A stretch of 64,000 nucleotides of DNA from Streptococcus downei MFe28 (GCF_900459175.1 NZ_UHFA01000002.1:1736001-1800000), one strand, 5' to 3'; positions 7,598-17,274 are shown, counted from the first letter of the stretch. The notes: generated from the sequence alone by a model not told the origin. Program-made: numbers and translations.

Positions 7598-8437
7598 TTA
7601 CTTAAAATCGCCATCTTTTGCTTTGAGATAATATTTGCCATCTTGTGCTTGCTCAAAGGTTAGGGAGACAGAGTAATCTTTTCTTCCATCCGACTTATCA
7701 CGATAATAACTAATGCGTAATTCCCTACCTCGACTGATATAATCAGTAATCTGATTGCTTGTAGGATAACCAATTCGATTGATAATTTCCTGATAGGTCA
7801 TCCCTCCTTGACCAGAGTAGGAGTCGCCAACATGGAGTTTCTTAAAATCAGAGCGACTGATTCGCTTTTTAGGAGAATCTTCTAATCGAAATGTCTTGCC
7901 TTCTTGAGCATTGATAATAAATTTATAATCCAAGACATATCGACCTAGCCCCTCTCTTTTAAAATGGAATGACACATAGGTTTTCTTATCGTAGGAAGTG
8001 CCGTAACCTACATCTAAGTCAGCTGCCCGAAACCAGGACCTAGAGACCCGCCCGGTTTCATCCCCACTAGAATCATGGTCCTGATTAAGAGCACGCTCCA
8101 CCTTGACTTTACCTTTACCAAATTTTTCAATAACACTATCAAGTAAATCCCCTTGTTTAACGCCTTGGTAGTCCTTATAAGTCAGGCTAGACGATTCCTG
8201 CCCCGAATGATTCTGATAACGCAATTGGGTCAAAAAGGCTACCGAATTGGTTTGGTAGAGCATTACGAAGATGATTATCAAGCCAAGACCCGTGGCCAGA
8301 CCAAGTAAAATCTTTTTCTTTAGGCTCCAGCCAGATTTATTGGAACCTCCTTGAGGATTCTGACTGCTGTTTCTTTTATTCTGGTCTTGAAAAATCTGCT
8401 CCTGCATCTTTATCTCCTTTTGATTAGAACCCATCAA
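7598..8437 (-). CDS. Membrane-anchored protein with two BLIP/SmpA-like repeats
   Basis: The 279-residue protein has about 40 cytoplasmic residues rich in N, Q and S, one transmembrane helix (KILLGLATGLGLIIIFVMLY) and an outer region. That region has two copies of a roughly 100-residue module. Each begins with a phrase such as YQGVKQGDLLDSVIEKFGKG or LHVGDSYSGQGGMTYQEIIN. The pattern VGD...G..Y..I...G.P.S, followed by beta strands ending in a YYLKAKDG-type segment, resembles the SmpA/BLIP-like fold (DUF3862-like). Function is unknown. It overlaps in theme with its neighbour and with the lipoprotein at 27908-28543. Confidence 0.75.
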   Translation of the reverse strand: MMGSNQKEIKMQEQIFQDQNKRNSSQNPQGGSNKSGWSLKKKILLGLATGLGLIIIFVMLYQTNSVAFLTQLRYQNHSGQESSSLTYKDYQGVKQGDLLDSVIEKFGKGKVKVERALNQDHDSSGDETGRVSRSWFRAADLDVGYGTSYDKKTYVSFHFKREGLGRYVLDYKFIINAQEGKTFRLEDSPKKRISRSDFKKLHVGDSYSGQGGMTYQEIINRIGYPTSNQITDYISRGRELRISYYRDKSDGRKDYSVSLTFEQAQDGKYYLKAKDGDFK

Positions 8438-8451
8438 TCTCTAGGTCAAAT

Positions 8452-9219
8452 CTAACGACGAGACTTTAAGTAATAATGACCATCCTTATGCTTACTAAAG
8501 GTCAGTTCTTGGTCGTAATAATGATTGCCCTCATTCCAGCGGTAGTCAATCGTTAGGTTTGTATGTCCGTTATTAATGACATCAATATGATTGGACTGAG
8601 GGAATCCAAATTGTTTGACAACAGACTGGTAGGTGTCTCCGCCCTCTCCGTCATCAAAATTACCAACGTTCAGGCTCTCATAGGCAGCCTCATCAGTTAC
8701 TGACGTTTTTTCCTGCAAGCGGAAATTTTTTCCATCCTGAATATTTTCTGCCTCCTTACGGCTGAGGTAATACTTTCCCTTTGCTCTCCAGAAGGTCAGA
8801 GTCACTTCGGTGAAGGGGTTACCTCCATAAGACTTGGAAGAAGGACTATAGGTCATGGTTAGATCGTTCACTGACGTATCAATTTCAGCTTTACCAAATC
8901 GCTGAGCAATCTTATCAGCTAAATATCCTGACGTCTCATGCTCGTCGCTACTGAGCTTAAGACTATCAAACTCCTGGTAGGTCCAATGGTGGGGTTCCTT
9001 TCCCTTCTCCAATTGCAAGTGCTGCTTAGCAAAATAGGGGACACCTTCAACTGAATAAATTGAATAGCCCAAGAATCCAAGAAGACAGAAAACCAGAACA
9101 GCCGCAAGTAGAATCTGGCCTAGGGTCACGCCCAGTTTGGTATGAATCCTTTCCGACCAGGCCAAACAATCGGTCTCATTAGTCTCAAAAGCCCTATCAA
9201 AGTCCTTTTCTCTTGCCAT
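8452..9219 (-). CDS. Membrane-anchored protein with two BLIP/SmpA-like repeats, paralog
   Basis: The 255-residue protein has the plan of its downstream neighbour: an acidic cytoplasmic N-terminus, one helix (ILLAAVLVFCLLGFLGYSIY, about 36-55) and two outer modules. The second module contains YESLNVGNFDDGEGGDTYQS, then VVKQFGFPQSN, and ends YDQELTFSKHKDGHYYLKSR. It is the first gene of a three-gene group. On the minus strand a TATAAT with upstream TG lies shortly before the start. No enzyme motif is seen. The tandem paralogs suggest duplication of a surface-exposed sensor or binding protein. Confidence 0.75.
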   Translation of the reverse strand: MAREKDFDRAFETNETDCLAWSERIHTKLGVTLGQILLAAVLVFCLLGFLGYSIYSVEGVPYFAKQHLQLEKGKEPHHWTYQEFDSLKLSSDEHETSGYLADKIAQRFGKAEIDTSVNDLTMTYSPSSKSYGGNPFTEVTLTFWRAKGKYYLSRKEAENIQDGKNFRLQEKTSVTDEAAYESLNVGNFDDGEGGDTYQSVVKQFGFPQSNHIDVINNGHTNLTIDYRWNEGNHYYDQELTFSKHKDGHYYLKSRR

Positions 9220-9353
9220 TATTCCTAATCCTTATCTATCAGTTAATAAGCATATTGATTATAGCATTTTTTAAGCCAAAAGAAATTACAATTCAATTAA
9301 GCCCCTGGCCTAGCTAGCCCCCTTAGACAAAGCTCTGCCGGCAGTACAATGAG

Positions 9354-9396
9354 CCTAGAAAATAAGGCCTGGTAACTTGACCAAACCTTATTTTGC
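9354..9396 (-). terminator. Terminator of the mannitol operon
   Basis: A 14-bp stem (9359-9372 with 9381-9394, including two wobble pairs in the RNA) surrounds an 8-base loop just after mtlD and ends in TTATTTTC on the minus strand. Confidence 0.8.
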
Positions 9397-10556
9397 TATA
9401 AGAGTAGATTTTCCAAAGCTTCTACTGCCGACTCAATCTCGGCAATCAAGTCCTGGTCTTCAAGACCGGTCACTTGAGTAATAACCTCTGCTAATGGCTT
9501 ATTGGCTAGGAGGTCTTGCAATTCGACGGATTGTTGATCATTTGGATCCTTGTATTCAAAGACATAGGCTACTGTCTTGAGCAGATTGTCATAGGCTAGT
9601 CCGCGTTCCTTAAGTTCGCGAATTGGGCGAATGAAGCGTTCGTCAAAGCCCAGTTTGCGAATTGGTGTCCGAGCTACCCGTGTCACATCATCCACGATAT
9701 AAGGATTTTCAAACCGTGAAATGATGACCTTGTGGTAGTCCAAGAGGTCTGCTTCCTTGAAGTCCCACTTGGCTATCAAGAGGCTACGAATTTCAGCCAG
9801 GACAGCTTGGACATTGGCCTTAACGGTTGAATTCTTGAGAGCTTCCAAAATGGTTTGAGCACCGTAGTGGGCACCCGTATAGGCAGAGGTTGCGTGACCA
9901 GAGTTTACTGAGAAAAGCTTACGTTCGATGAAAGGTGTTAGTTCTTCTTCGTAGTGGACACCAGTCAATTTAAGGCCCTTGTTTTTCATGCAACCTGTTT
10001 CGACTACCCATTCCTTGAAGGGTTCAACGACAACGAAGAGAGGATCCTCATGGCTTTGAGCAGGTACGATCCGGTCAACAGCGGCATTTGGGAAACCAAC
10101 ATAGTTTTCAGCATATTCTAGACCAGCTTGGGAGAGGTGCTTTTTGACTTCTTCCCAGAGGAATTGGGACCCCCCAATCATATTTTCACAGGCCAAGATA
10201 TCAATCGGTTCTTCCTTACCAGCCGCTTGACGAGCTTCAATTCCTTGAGCAATCAGGCCTGCAATTAAGGGCAGAATGTTAGGACCGATAGCCGTTGTGA
10301 TAATGTCCGCTTGGGTAATAGCTGCGACCACGGCTTCTGGATCTTTGCCGTTGTTAATTCCGGAAACACCAGAAACTGCGATATGGCGTTTGCCATCTTC
10401 AGCGATTTCGATTTCGTAGCTAGCTCTTTCATTGAGGACGTCAATAATTTTTTCATTAACGTCCACAAAGGTAATGTCAAAATCATTCTCAAAGAGAATT
10501 TCTCCGATGAAACCACGCCCAATATTTCCGGCACCAAAGTGTACTGCTTTACTCAT
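9396..10556 (-). CDS. mtlD: Mannitol-1-phosphate 5-dehydrogenase
   Basis: The 386-residue cytoplasmic enzyme oxidises mannitol-1-phosphate to fructose-6-phosphate with NAD+. The N-terminal Rossmann motif is VHFGAGNIGRGFIGE (5-19). The catalytic segment includes the K/N/H pattern in ERKLFSVNSGHATSAYTG (about 212-229), typical of polyol dehydrogenases. It is the last gene of mtlA-mtlR-mtlF-mtlD, and its product feeds fructose-6-phosphate into glycolysis. Confidence 0.96.
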   Translation of the reverse strand: MSKAVHFGAGNIGRGFIGEILFENDFDITFVDVNEKIIDVLNERASYEIEIAEDGKRHIAVSGVSGINNGKDPEAVVAAITQADIITTAIGPNILPLIAGLIAQGIEARQAAGKEEPIDILACENMIGGSQFLWEEVKKHLSQAGLEYAENYVGFPNAAVDRIVPAQSHEDPLFVVVEPFKEWVVETGCMKNKGLKLTGVHYEEELTPFIERKLFSVNSGHATSAYTGAHYGAQTILEALKNSTVKANVQAVLAEIRSLLIAKWDFKEADLLDYHKVIISRFENPYIVDDVTRVARTPIRKLGFDERFIRPIRELKERGLAYDNLLKTVAYVFEYKDPNDQQSVELQDLLANKPLAEVITQVTGLEDQDLIAEIESAVEALENLLL

Positions 10557-10592
10557 TTTTCTAAACCTCTTTTCCTTACTAGGCGACTAGCC

Positions 10593-11030
10593 TTATTCCA
10601 CACTATTTAAGAGACGAATAATTTCGTCTTGAGACTGGGCATCTGCCAATTTAACCACATTATCAACATCGGCACAAAAGATAGAAATCTTTTGAATCAA
10701 TTCCAAGTGTTCGTTTCCTAGACCGGCGATACCAAAGAGAACGGTTGCGATTTGCGGATCTTCTTCCGTACCAAAATTAACCCCCTTAGGAACTTGGACA
10801 ACGGTCACGCCAGTCTTAAGAACCTCCTTTTTAGCATCGTCGGTCCCGTGAGGAATGGCGATGAAATTCCCCATATAGACAGATAGTTCTTGGTCACGAC
10901 GAACCATGGCGTCAATATAGTCTGGCTTGACATAGCCACCGTCTGCTAATAACTGCCCGCAGTAACGGATGGCTTCTTCTTTATTGGTAAATTGCTGATT
11001 GAGTTTAATCAGACTTTTTTCAAATTCCAT
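10593..11030 (-). CDS. mtlF: PTS mannitol-specific IIA component
   Basis: The 145-residue protein is a stand-alone EIIA of the mannitol family. The phosphorylated histidine lies in [15 protein letters not shown] (about 54-68), and a second family segment is [16 protein letters not shown]. It receives phosphate from HPr and passes it to the IIB domain of MtlA. It follows mtlR by two bases and precedes mtlD, so it is cotranscribed. Confidence 0.95.
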   Translation of the reverse strand: MEFEKSLIKLNQQFTNKEEAIRYCGQLLADGGYVKPDYIDAMVRRDQELSVYMGNFIAIPHGTDDAKKEVLKTGVTVVQVPKGVNFGTEEDPQIATVLFGIAGLGNEHLELIQKISIFCADVDNVVKLADAQSQDEIIRLLNSVE

Positions 11031-11032
11031 AC

Positions 11033-12988
11033 TTAAGTCTCCAAATCTTTGATTGTTTCTGTAAAAATCTTATTGAGTAATTGGTAGATAATCCCTTGAT
11101 TACCTGTTTTATAAATTTCTGTATAGAGGTGATTTTCAATGATGGATTGACCAATAGCTGACATCAACTCCTTGACGGCTTCCATACTATTATCCTTAGT
11201 CAGCATGACCAAAAAGCGATTCACTTTTTCTTTTTCGTGGTTCATGGACAGGGCTTCAATGGTCTGCTCCAGTTGATAGACCACAAATTGACTCTTTTCA
11301 ACAGCGTGTGACTGCGTATGCAGAAGCACCAAGCCAGTTTCAGGGATGGCAAAAGGGCTAATGGCAAAACGTTTGAGTAGCTTCTTGGTCAAATAGTTTT
11401 GGTCTGAGATAAAGGGTAAATCCTCAAGAACCTGGGCAACCGTTTCCTCAAAGGAAGGTCTATTGTTTAACCCTTTCAGGTAAAAACGATCCAACAAATC
11501 TTGACTGGCTTCTAGATAGTACTGGAGGTCTGTCTGACCGACAATCTCAACATGACGATTCCTCTCCTGATTTCGCTCCAATTGAACAGCCTGAAGGCGT
11601 TCCTGCAGGTGTAAAATCTCAGACGTGTTAGGATAGATAGAAACCAACTCAACACCAGGATAATCATTAGGACTGGTTGCTAGAACGTAGTCAAACTGCT
11701 CTCGGTCCGACTCCAAATATTCATCTAAGCGCTTGACCTGAACCGACTGAACAAAGGGAGCAATCGACTTAATCCTGCTGATAAGCAATTCAACTGCCAG
11801 AGGGCGTTGGTTGGTTAAGAGCAGAATCTGAATCGGATAAATATCCGGGCTCCGTCTAATGCTGGAGGCAAAGTGAAGGGTGATTAACTCATACTCTGCT
11901 TCATTTTGCAAATAGGCCGGAAATAAATCCTTAAGAACCAAGCGAATAATCCGATGGAGGAAATCATTTTGGTAGGCAACCAGGTGAGCTGGCTGGGACA
12001 GCGATTGATCAGGAAAGAGGTGAGGAATGGCCAAACTCAGGCGCAGATGATGAAAGAGGAAATGAAAGAGGGTCTTGTCCTTAAGAAAATTAATCTTAGT
12101 AAAGGAGGACACCTTATCAATCAAATTGGTCACACTATAAAAGTACTGACTATCGAAATCTTCCACATATAGGGGATTTTCCTGCCGCTTGATGTAAAAC
12201 TTATCAAACTGACCAGCCCAGTAGACAATATCATTGATGGTATAGGCCTGGGCCGTCAGCTTAGAGTAGCTGGCAAAGAGCTTCTGAGCTAATTCTAGTG
12301 ACTGCTTACTGACATGGCTGACCGTCTTGACCTGCCCAAATTGTTTGGAAAGGGCCAAAAGAATGGTAAAGAACTGCAGAAGCTTGCCATCCATTTCTGG
12401 CATAAAAGCCTGAATCTGGCGAACAGCCTGTCTAGCCTTCCTAATAGCGCTGGCCATTTGCTCACTTGCTAGCCATTCAAACTGACCTGATTTAAAATCA
12501 GCTGAGCTTATCATATGGGTGAGGAGAACAGACAAGAGGTAGCGGTGTTCCTCAGCTGTCAATCTTAATTGGTAACCCTGCTTGCGCTCCAGCTTAATGC
12601 CAAATTCAGCCAAACGGTTTTCAACATCAGTAATATCCTGAATAATGGTCACATTGCTGACCTTGAGTTCATTTTGAAAATGGGCGTTGGTCAGTGGCCT
12701 GTCTGCCTCAAGAAGGGCCAGACAAATCAGGTTAAGCCGTTCACTACGACTGTAGTCCTCTTGACCATATAGAGAACCCAACTGGGACAAGTCTCCCTCT
12801 AGGTGGAACTTTTTCTCCTTTTTACGAAGATCTACCCCTACTTCTGCTAGACTCTTTGTCAAATCAGCAAGGGTGCGATAGGCTGTCCTTTGGGAGACAT
12901 TTAAGAGCCTTTGAATCTCTTCAACTGAGAGCTTTCCCACATCTAAGAAGGCCTTAATCAACTTCTCTTCACGTTTGGTAAATATCAT
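11033..12988 (-). CDS. mtlR: Mannitol operon transcriptional activator
   Basis: The 651-residue regulator has the multi-domain plan of MtlR/BglG-type activators: an N-terminal helix-turn-helix ([20 protein letters not shown]), a second HTH-like region, two PRD regulation domains in the middle, a IIB-like segment ([17 protein letters not shown], about 395) and a C-terminal IIA-like domain with [15 protein letters not shown] (about 554). Phosphorylation by PTS proteins normally tells it whether mannitol is being imported. It lies between mtlA and mtlF, and its likely target sites are upstream of mtlA. Confidence 0.92.
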   Translation of the reverse strand: MIFTKREEKLIKAFLDVGKLSVEEIQRLLNVSQRTAYRTLADLTKSLAEVGVDLRKKEKKFHLEGDLSQLGSLYGQEDYSRSERLNLICLALLEADRPLTNAHFQNELKVSNVTIIQDITDVENRLAEFGIKLERKQGYQLRLTAEEHRYLLSVLLTHMISSADFKSGQFEWLASEQMASAIRKARQAVRQIQAFMPEMDGKLLQFFTILLALSKQFGQVKTVSHVSKQSLELAQKLFASYSKLTAQAYTINDIVYWAGQFDKFYIKRQENPLYVEDFDSQYFYSVTNLIDKVSSFTKINFLKDKTLFHFLFHHLRLSLAIPHLFPDQSLSQPAHLVAYQNDFLHRIIRLVLKDLFPAYLQNEAEYELITLHFASSIRRSPDIYPIQILLLTNQRPLAVELLISRIKSIAPFVQSVQVKRLDEYLESDREQFDYVLATSPNDYPGVELVSIYPNTSEILHLQERLQAVQLERNQERNRHVEIVGQTDLQYYLEASQDLLDRFYLKGLNNRPSFEETVAQVLEDLPFISDQNYLTKKLLKRFAISPFAIPETGLVLLHTQSHAVEKSQFVVYQLEQTIEALSMNHEKEKVNRFLVMLTKDNSMEAVKELMSAIGQSIIENHLYTEIYKTGNQGIIYQLLNKIFTETIKDLET

Positions 12989-13093
12989 AGCTACATTCTA
13001 CTATATTTAATGAGACATGAAAATCAAAGGCCTATGACTAGAGAAAGGCAAGCAGGCCTGACTTTCTCTAGCTTTCTATCCCGTAACTAGGTA

Positions 13094-14872
13094 TCACTTG
13101 TGCATCCGTGCTACCATCTTGTCATATTCTGCAGTTGTGACTAGACTGTCAACCACTAAGAATTGGGCATGAGGAGCATAGGCCTGAGCCTCTGACTGGT
13201 TGGCAATGGTTGTGACGACTAAGATATTTTTTGCATTGAAGTCACCCAACTTTTCGTTAGCAATCTTCGCAACCGGGATACCGATATTATTATTTTTAAA
13301 GATACTTTCTAAGGTTGCTTGACCCATGGTTGCAGAACCTTGAGCCTTGCCGTGAGCAAAGATGACTTCATCAATATAGTTCAAATCTAAATCGTCTGAT
13401 TCTTGACCAGCCACCTCGGATTGGGCAGTCTCTTGAGCTGGACTAGCACCAGTTTGACCAGACAAGAGCCCAACAATTTCATCATACTTAGGTGTAGCCA
13501 AGAAGTTGTCCACACTAACATGAACACTACTTGGAGTTCTTTCACCAGCCCTAGCTGCCAATTCTTCCTGGGTGACAATCAGGGTATGATCCTTGTCGGT
13601 CAGGTTAGAAATGGCGAGATTGCTAACTGGAATATCCAGCCCTGCTTTCTTAACCTTATCACGTAGAATAGAAGCTCCCATGGCCGAGCTACCCATACCT
13701 GCATCACAGGCGAAAATAATTTGTTGGATATTATTAGCAGTAATCTCTTTTGAGTTTGCCAGAGGTTGGTTAGCTTGACCCTTCGATTGGGCCTTAGCTG
13801 CTTGGGTCGCTGCTTGGGCAGCTTCCAGAGAGTCATCCTCAGACTTATCAGCTTTCAAAATAACGGAAGCCACTAAGAAGGAGACAATAGCTGAAGCAAA
13901 GACACCTGCTAGGACGGATAAGTGAGGACCCCAACCTTTAGGAGCCATCCCCATGATGGCGATGATAGAACCTGGCGAAGCCGGTGCTGTCAAACCTGCA
14001 TTCAGGGTTTGGAAGGTGAAGGTACCCGTCAAACCACCAGCGATAACTGCCAAGAACATGGCTGGTTTCATCATAACGTAAGGGAAGTAAATTTCATGGA
14101 TACCACCGAAGAAGTGGATAATCATAGCTCCCCATGAAGAGGACTTGGCTGAACCTTTACCAAAGAAGGCATAGGCCAAAAGCACACCAAGACCAGGACC
14201 AGGGTTTGCTTCCAAGAGGAAGAGGACAGATTTACCAACTTGTTGAACCTGTTCCGTACCAAGTGGGGTGAAAATACCGTGGTTGAGGGCATTGTTGAGG
14301 AAGAGAATCTTAGCAGGTTCGATAATCAGGTTAGCTAAAGGCAGGAGATGAACCTTGACGATAGCTTCTACTCCAATACCAACCCACTCGGTCAATTGGG
14401 CAACGACTGGACCAATGATGAAGTAGGACAGCACCATGAGGGCAAAACCAATCAAGCCCAGGGAGAAGTTGTTGACCAACATTTCAAAACCAGTTTTGAT
14501 TTTTGGCTGAACCTTCTCATCAAATTTCTTCAAAATCCAAGCGGATAAAGGTCCCATAATCATGGCACCGATAAACATGGTGACGGTTGAACCAGCTATG
14601 GCACCAAAGGATACAATAGCCCCGATAACACCACCACGCTGTTTATGAACATTATAGCCACCTGTATATCCAATTAAGAGGGGCAAAACATATTTAAGCA
14701 TGGGGCCAACAACATTGGTATTCAAACCACTGTTTGGCAAATATCCTGTATCAATGAAGAGGGAGGCTGCTACCCCCCAAGCGATGAAGGCTCCGATGTT
14801 AGGCATGACCATATTAGAAAGGGCAGTCCCTAACTTCTGGACTCTAACCTTCAAGGAATTTCCATTAGACAT
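13094..14872 (-). CDS. mtlA: PTS mannitol transporter IICB with a second, degenerate IIB-like domain
   Basis: The 592-residue protein has an N-terminal membrane IIC domain (residues about 1-340, including HGIFTPLGTEQ and GGIHEIYFPYVMM). A IIB domain follows, with phosphocysteine motif IIFACDAGMGSSAMGAS (about 388-404). A second IIB-like segment follows, VIFAHGKAQGSATMGQA (about 506-522), in which the cysteine position is occupied by a non-cysteine residue. It imports and phosphorylates mannitol. It is the first gene of the operon and the ATG at 14872 has AGGAGG. I believe streptococcal MtlA proteins are generally longer than the Bacillus form, so the extra domain may be a lineage trait. Confidence 0.93.
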   Translation of the reverse strand: MSNGNSLKVRVQKLGTALSNMVMPNIGAFIAWGVAASLFIDTGYLPNSGLNTNVVGPMLKYVLPLLIGYTGGYNVHKQRGGVIGAIVSFGAIAGSTVTMFIGAMIMGPLSAWILKKFDEKVQPKIKTGFEMLVNNFSLGLIGFALMVLSYFIIGPVVAQLTEWVGIGVEAIVKVHLLPLANLIIEPAKILFLNNALNHGIFTPLGTEQVQQVGKSVLFLLEANPGPGLGVLLAYAFFGKGSAKSSSWGAMIIHFFGGIHEIYFPYVMMKPAMFLAVIAGGLTGTFTFQTLNAGLTAPASPGSIIAIMGMAPKGWGPHLSVLAGVFASAIVSFLVASVILKADKSEDDSLEAAQAATQAAKAQSKGQANQPLANSKEITANNIQQIIFACDAGMGSSAMGASILRDKVKKAGLDIPVSNLAISNLTDKDHTLIVTQEELAARAGERTPSSVHVSVDNFLATPKYDEIVGLLSGQTGASPAQETAQSEVAGQESDDLDLNYIDEVIFAHGKAQGSATMGQATLESIFKNNNIGIPVAKIANEKLGDFNAKNILVVTTIANQSEAQAYAPHAQFLVVDSLVTTAEYDKMVARMHK

Positions 14873-14953
14873 TTCAAGTCCTCCTTTTTACTGGCCTAGA
14901 GTAACCAATCTTTTGATAAAGACTTGTCCCTAGGCTCCTTTTACTACAATTTT

Positions 14954-15032
14954 ATTATAGGACTTTTCTTTTTGCCAGACCACTCAAATTTTGGCAAAGA
15001 TTTTTTGCCACCCTGGGAAGTCTTTGGCAAAA
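14954..15032 (-). promoter_or_regulatory. mtl promoter with repeated TTGGCAAA-type operators
   Basis: A TATAAT -10 (minus strand, 14959-14954) has no good -35. Upstream of it four copies of TTTGCCA or its complement TGGCAAA occur at 14971-14977, 14989-14998, 15001-15010 and 15023-15032, as alternating inverted repeats. A weak promoter with such sites just upstream fits activation by MtlR. That link is inference. Confidence 0.55.
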
Positions 15033-15117
15033 CTTTTATAACTAAAATAAAAATCTCCTCTAGGCCAAGTACAAACATCAACACCACTTTGCTCTCTATC
15101 GCTGGGTTACGACACGA

Positions 15118-15227
15118 AAAAAGTTTGCCCGACATGGCAAACTTTTTGAATTAGTAAGAGAGGTAGAAAAGCTGCTATAGCGGTTTTCGTTAGTTAGCAA
15201 GTGCTTGGCACTTAGCTAACTACCTCT
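15118..15227. other. Structured hairpin element C between glmS and mtlA
   Basis: A perfect 12-bp hairpin (15118-15129 with 15136-15147) is followed by GAATTAGTAAG and a compact three-way junction. The junction has a closing stem 15159-15165/15221-15227, a first hairpin 15166-15188 with one bulged G and loop TATA, and a second hairpin 15193-15220 of 12 bp with one bulge. The first hairpin ends in poly-T on both strands and may also act as a terminator. The sequence from 15147 aligns with 4243-4289 of element A, where the stems carry different but complementary bases. Confidence 0.7.
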
Positions 15228-15228
15228 A

Positions 15229-17040
15229 TTATTCTACAGTTACGGCTTTAGCTAGGTTTCGTGGTTTATCGACATCCAAGCCCCGTTGCAGAGAGGCATA
15301 GTAGGCAATCAACTGAGTTGGAATGACCATAGAAATTGGTGCCAAGTATGGGTGAACCTTATTGACAATAATATCATCCGAATCATTAGCCAAATCTTCT
15401 TCAACAATGGTCAAAACACTGGCTCCTCGAGCTGCTACTTCTTGGATATTACCACGAGTATGGGCAGCCACCTTTGGACTAGCGGAGATAAGGGCTAGGA
15501 CTGGCACACCCTCTTCAATCAGAGAAATGGTACCATGTTTCAATTCACCTGCAGCAAAACCTTCACACTGGATATAGGAAATTTCTTTGAGTTTGAGAGA
15601 GGCTTCCATAGCTACGTAATAGTCTGTACCACGGCCAATATAGAAGGCATTGCGACTAGTTGGCAAGAGTTTTTCAACCTTCTCAGCAATGCTGTCCTTT
15701 TCAGACAGGGTTGACTCAATGGATTGAGCAACGATAGAGAGTTCATGGACCAAATCAAAGTCAAGAGCTTCTTGTTTGCCATTGGCTTCCCCGACAGCCT
15801 TGGCTAGGAAGGCTAGGGCAGCAATTTGAGCAGTATAGGCCTTAGTTGAAGCAACCGCAATTTCTGGTCCAGCATGAAGGAGTATGGTATAGCTGGCTTC
15901 ACGAGAAAGGGTGGAGCCGGGTACATTAGTCACGGTCAGACTTGGGATACCCATGGCATTAGCCTTTACCAATACCTGGCGGCTATCAGCCGTTTCACCA
16001 GATTGGCTGAGGAGGACAAACATTGGCTTCTTACTCAAGAGTGGCATGTTGTAGCCCCATTCAGAAGCAACCCCCAGTTCAACAGGCGTATCCGTCAATT
16101 GTTCAAACATGGACTTGGCAGCGTAGCCGGCATTATAAGAAGTCCCAGCCGCCAAGATATAGATACGATCAGCTTCTTGGACTGACTTAACGATGGCAGG
16201 GTCAACTGTCATATGACCCTTACTATCAGCGTAGGTATTGATGAGCTTTCGCATAACGGTTGGTTGTTCATCGATTTCTTTCAACATATAGAAAGGATAG
16301 GTACCCTTACCGATATCAGAAAGGTCAAGTTCAGCGGTATAGCTAGAACGTTCTTGGACATTTCCGTCATAGTCCTGAATTTCTACACTATCCGCCTTAA
16401 CGATGACCAACTCCTTATCATGGATTTCCATGAATTGATTGGTTTCACGAATCATAGCCATGGCGTCAGAGCAGACCATATTGTAACCATCACCCAAGCC
16501 AATCAAAAGAGGGGATTTATTTTTAGCTACATAAATCATTTGGCTGTCATTAGCATCCATCAGGGCAAAGGCATAAGAACCTTCAATAATTGATAGAGCC
16601 TTCTTGAAAGCAGATAGGACGTCAAGCCCGTCTTCTTCGACGAATTTACCAATCAGATGGGCAGCAATTTCAGTATCCGTTTGTCCCTTAAAATCGTGAT
16701 TAGCTAGGTAGTTATTCTTGATTTCTAGGTAGTTCTCAATCACACCGTTATGCACTAGGGTAAAACGTCCTGTTTGTGATTGATGGGGGTGAGCATTGAC
16801 TTCGCTGGCTGGCCCGTGGGTTGCCCAACGGGTATGGCCAATACCGGCAGTTCCCTTTGTATCGCCAACCTTATCACTCAGCTCAGCAATCCGTCCAACG
16901 GCCTTAATCAGATGGCTCTCTTGACCATCAGTCACATAAAGGCCAGCCGAATCATAACCACGGTACTCTAATTTTTCCAACCCTTGAATTAAAATATCTG
17001 TTGCTTCTGGATTTCCGACAACACCGACAATTCCACACAT
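15229..17040 (-). CDS. glmS: Glutamine--fructose-6-phosphate aminotransferase (isomerizing)
   Basis: The enzyme converts fructose-6-phosphate and glutamine into glucosamine-6-phosphate for cell wall synthesis. The start is set at 17040 because the mature protein must begin with the nucleophilic cysteine (MCGIVGVVGN); an in-frame upstream extension to 17094 is unlikely. The resulting 603 residues are standard. The N-terminal glutaminase is followed by two SIS domains (LSQSGETADSRQVL; YIGRGTDYYVAMEASLKLKE) and the conserved end DVDKPRNLAKAVTVE. No glmS ribozyme is visible upstream. Structured element C follows immediately after its stop codon. Confidence 0.97.
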   Translation of the reverse strand: MCGIVGVVGNPEATDILIQGLEKLEYRGYDSAGLYVTDGQESHLIKAVGRIAELSDKVGDTKGTAGIGHTRWATHGPASEVNAHPHQSQTGRFTLVHNGVIENYLEIKNNYLANHDFKGQTDTEIAAHLIGKFVEEDGLDVLSAFKKALSIIEGSYAFALMDANDSQMIYVAKNKSPLLIGLGDGYNMVCSDAMAMIRETNQFMEIHDKELVIVKADSVEIQDYDGNVQERSSYTAELDLSDIGKGTYPFYMLKEIDEQPTVMRKLINTYADSKGHMTVDPAIVKSVQEADRIYILAAGTSYNAGYAAKSMFEQLTDTPVELGVASEWGYNMPLLSKKPMFVLLSQSGETADSRQVLVKANAMGIPSLTVTNVPGSTLSREASYTILLHAGPEIAVASTKAYTAQIAALAFLAKAVGEANGKQEALDFDLVHELSIVAQSIESTLSEKDSIAEKVEKLLPTSRNAFYIGRGTDYYVAMEASLKLKEISYIQCEGFAAGELKHGTISLIEEGVPVLALISASPKVAAHTRGNIQEVAARGASVLTIVEEDLANDSDDIIVNKVHPYLAPISMVIPTQLIAYYASLQRGLDVDKPRNLAKAVTVE

Positions 17041-17135
17041 AGTCTTACTTTTTGTGTAGCCTAGGCTACTACTCCTTTTTCTATTTCGTTTCAAATTGGT
17101 CTAGTCTATTTACTCAGACCAAGGACGATAAATAC

Positions 17136-17164
17136 AGTATATTTAAATGTTTTCACTTTGTCAA
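17136..17164 (-). promoter_or_regulatory. Promoter of glmS
   Basis: On the minus strand TTGACA (17164-17159), a 17-base spacer and TATACT (17141-17136). The leader that follows has two short perfect hairpins: TTGGTCT/AGACCAA at 17096-17122 and GTAGCCTAGGCTAC at 17056-17069. Confidence 0.8.
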
Positions 17165-17274
17165 GAGAAAAATTGGTCTAGTTCAATTCGTGAAATCAGG
17201 CTGAGCAGTAGAGAAAATAGAAGCGACAAGCGCTTGTTGTTTGAAACTTGGAGACTTTTTCACTCCTTTTTAAC

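Noticed and set aside
15118-15147. Perfect hairpin as an ordinary terminator of glmS only
   Set aside because: It can terminate, but the adjoining sequence aligns with element A including the preceding ACGACA, so a plain terminator does not explain the region.
17041-17135. glmS ribozyme upstream of glmS
   Set aside because: The leader has two short palindromic hairpins but not the ribozyme core; the leader is also too short.
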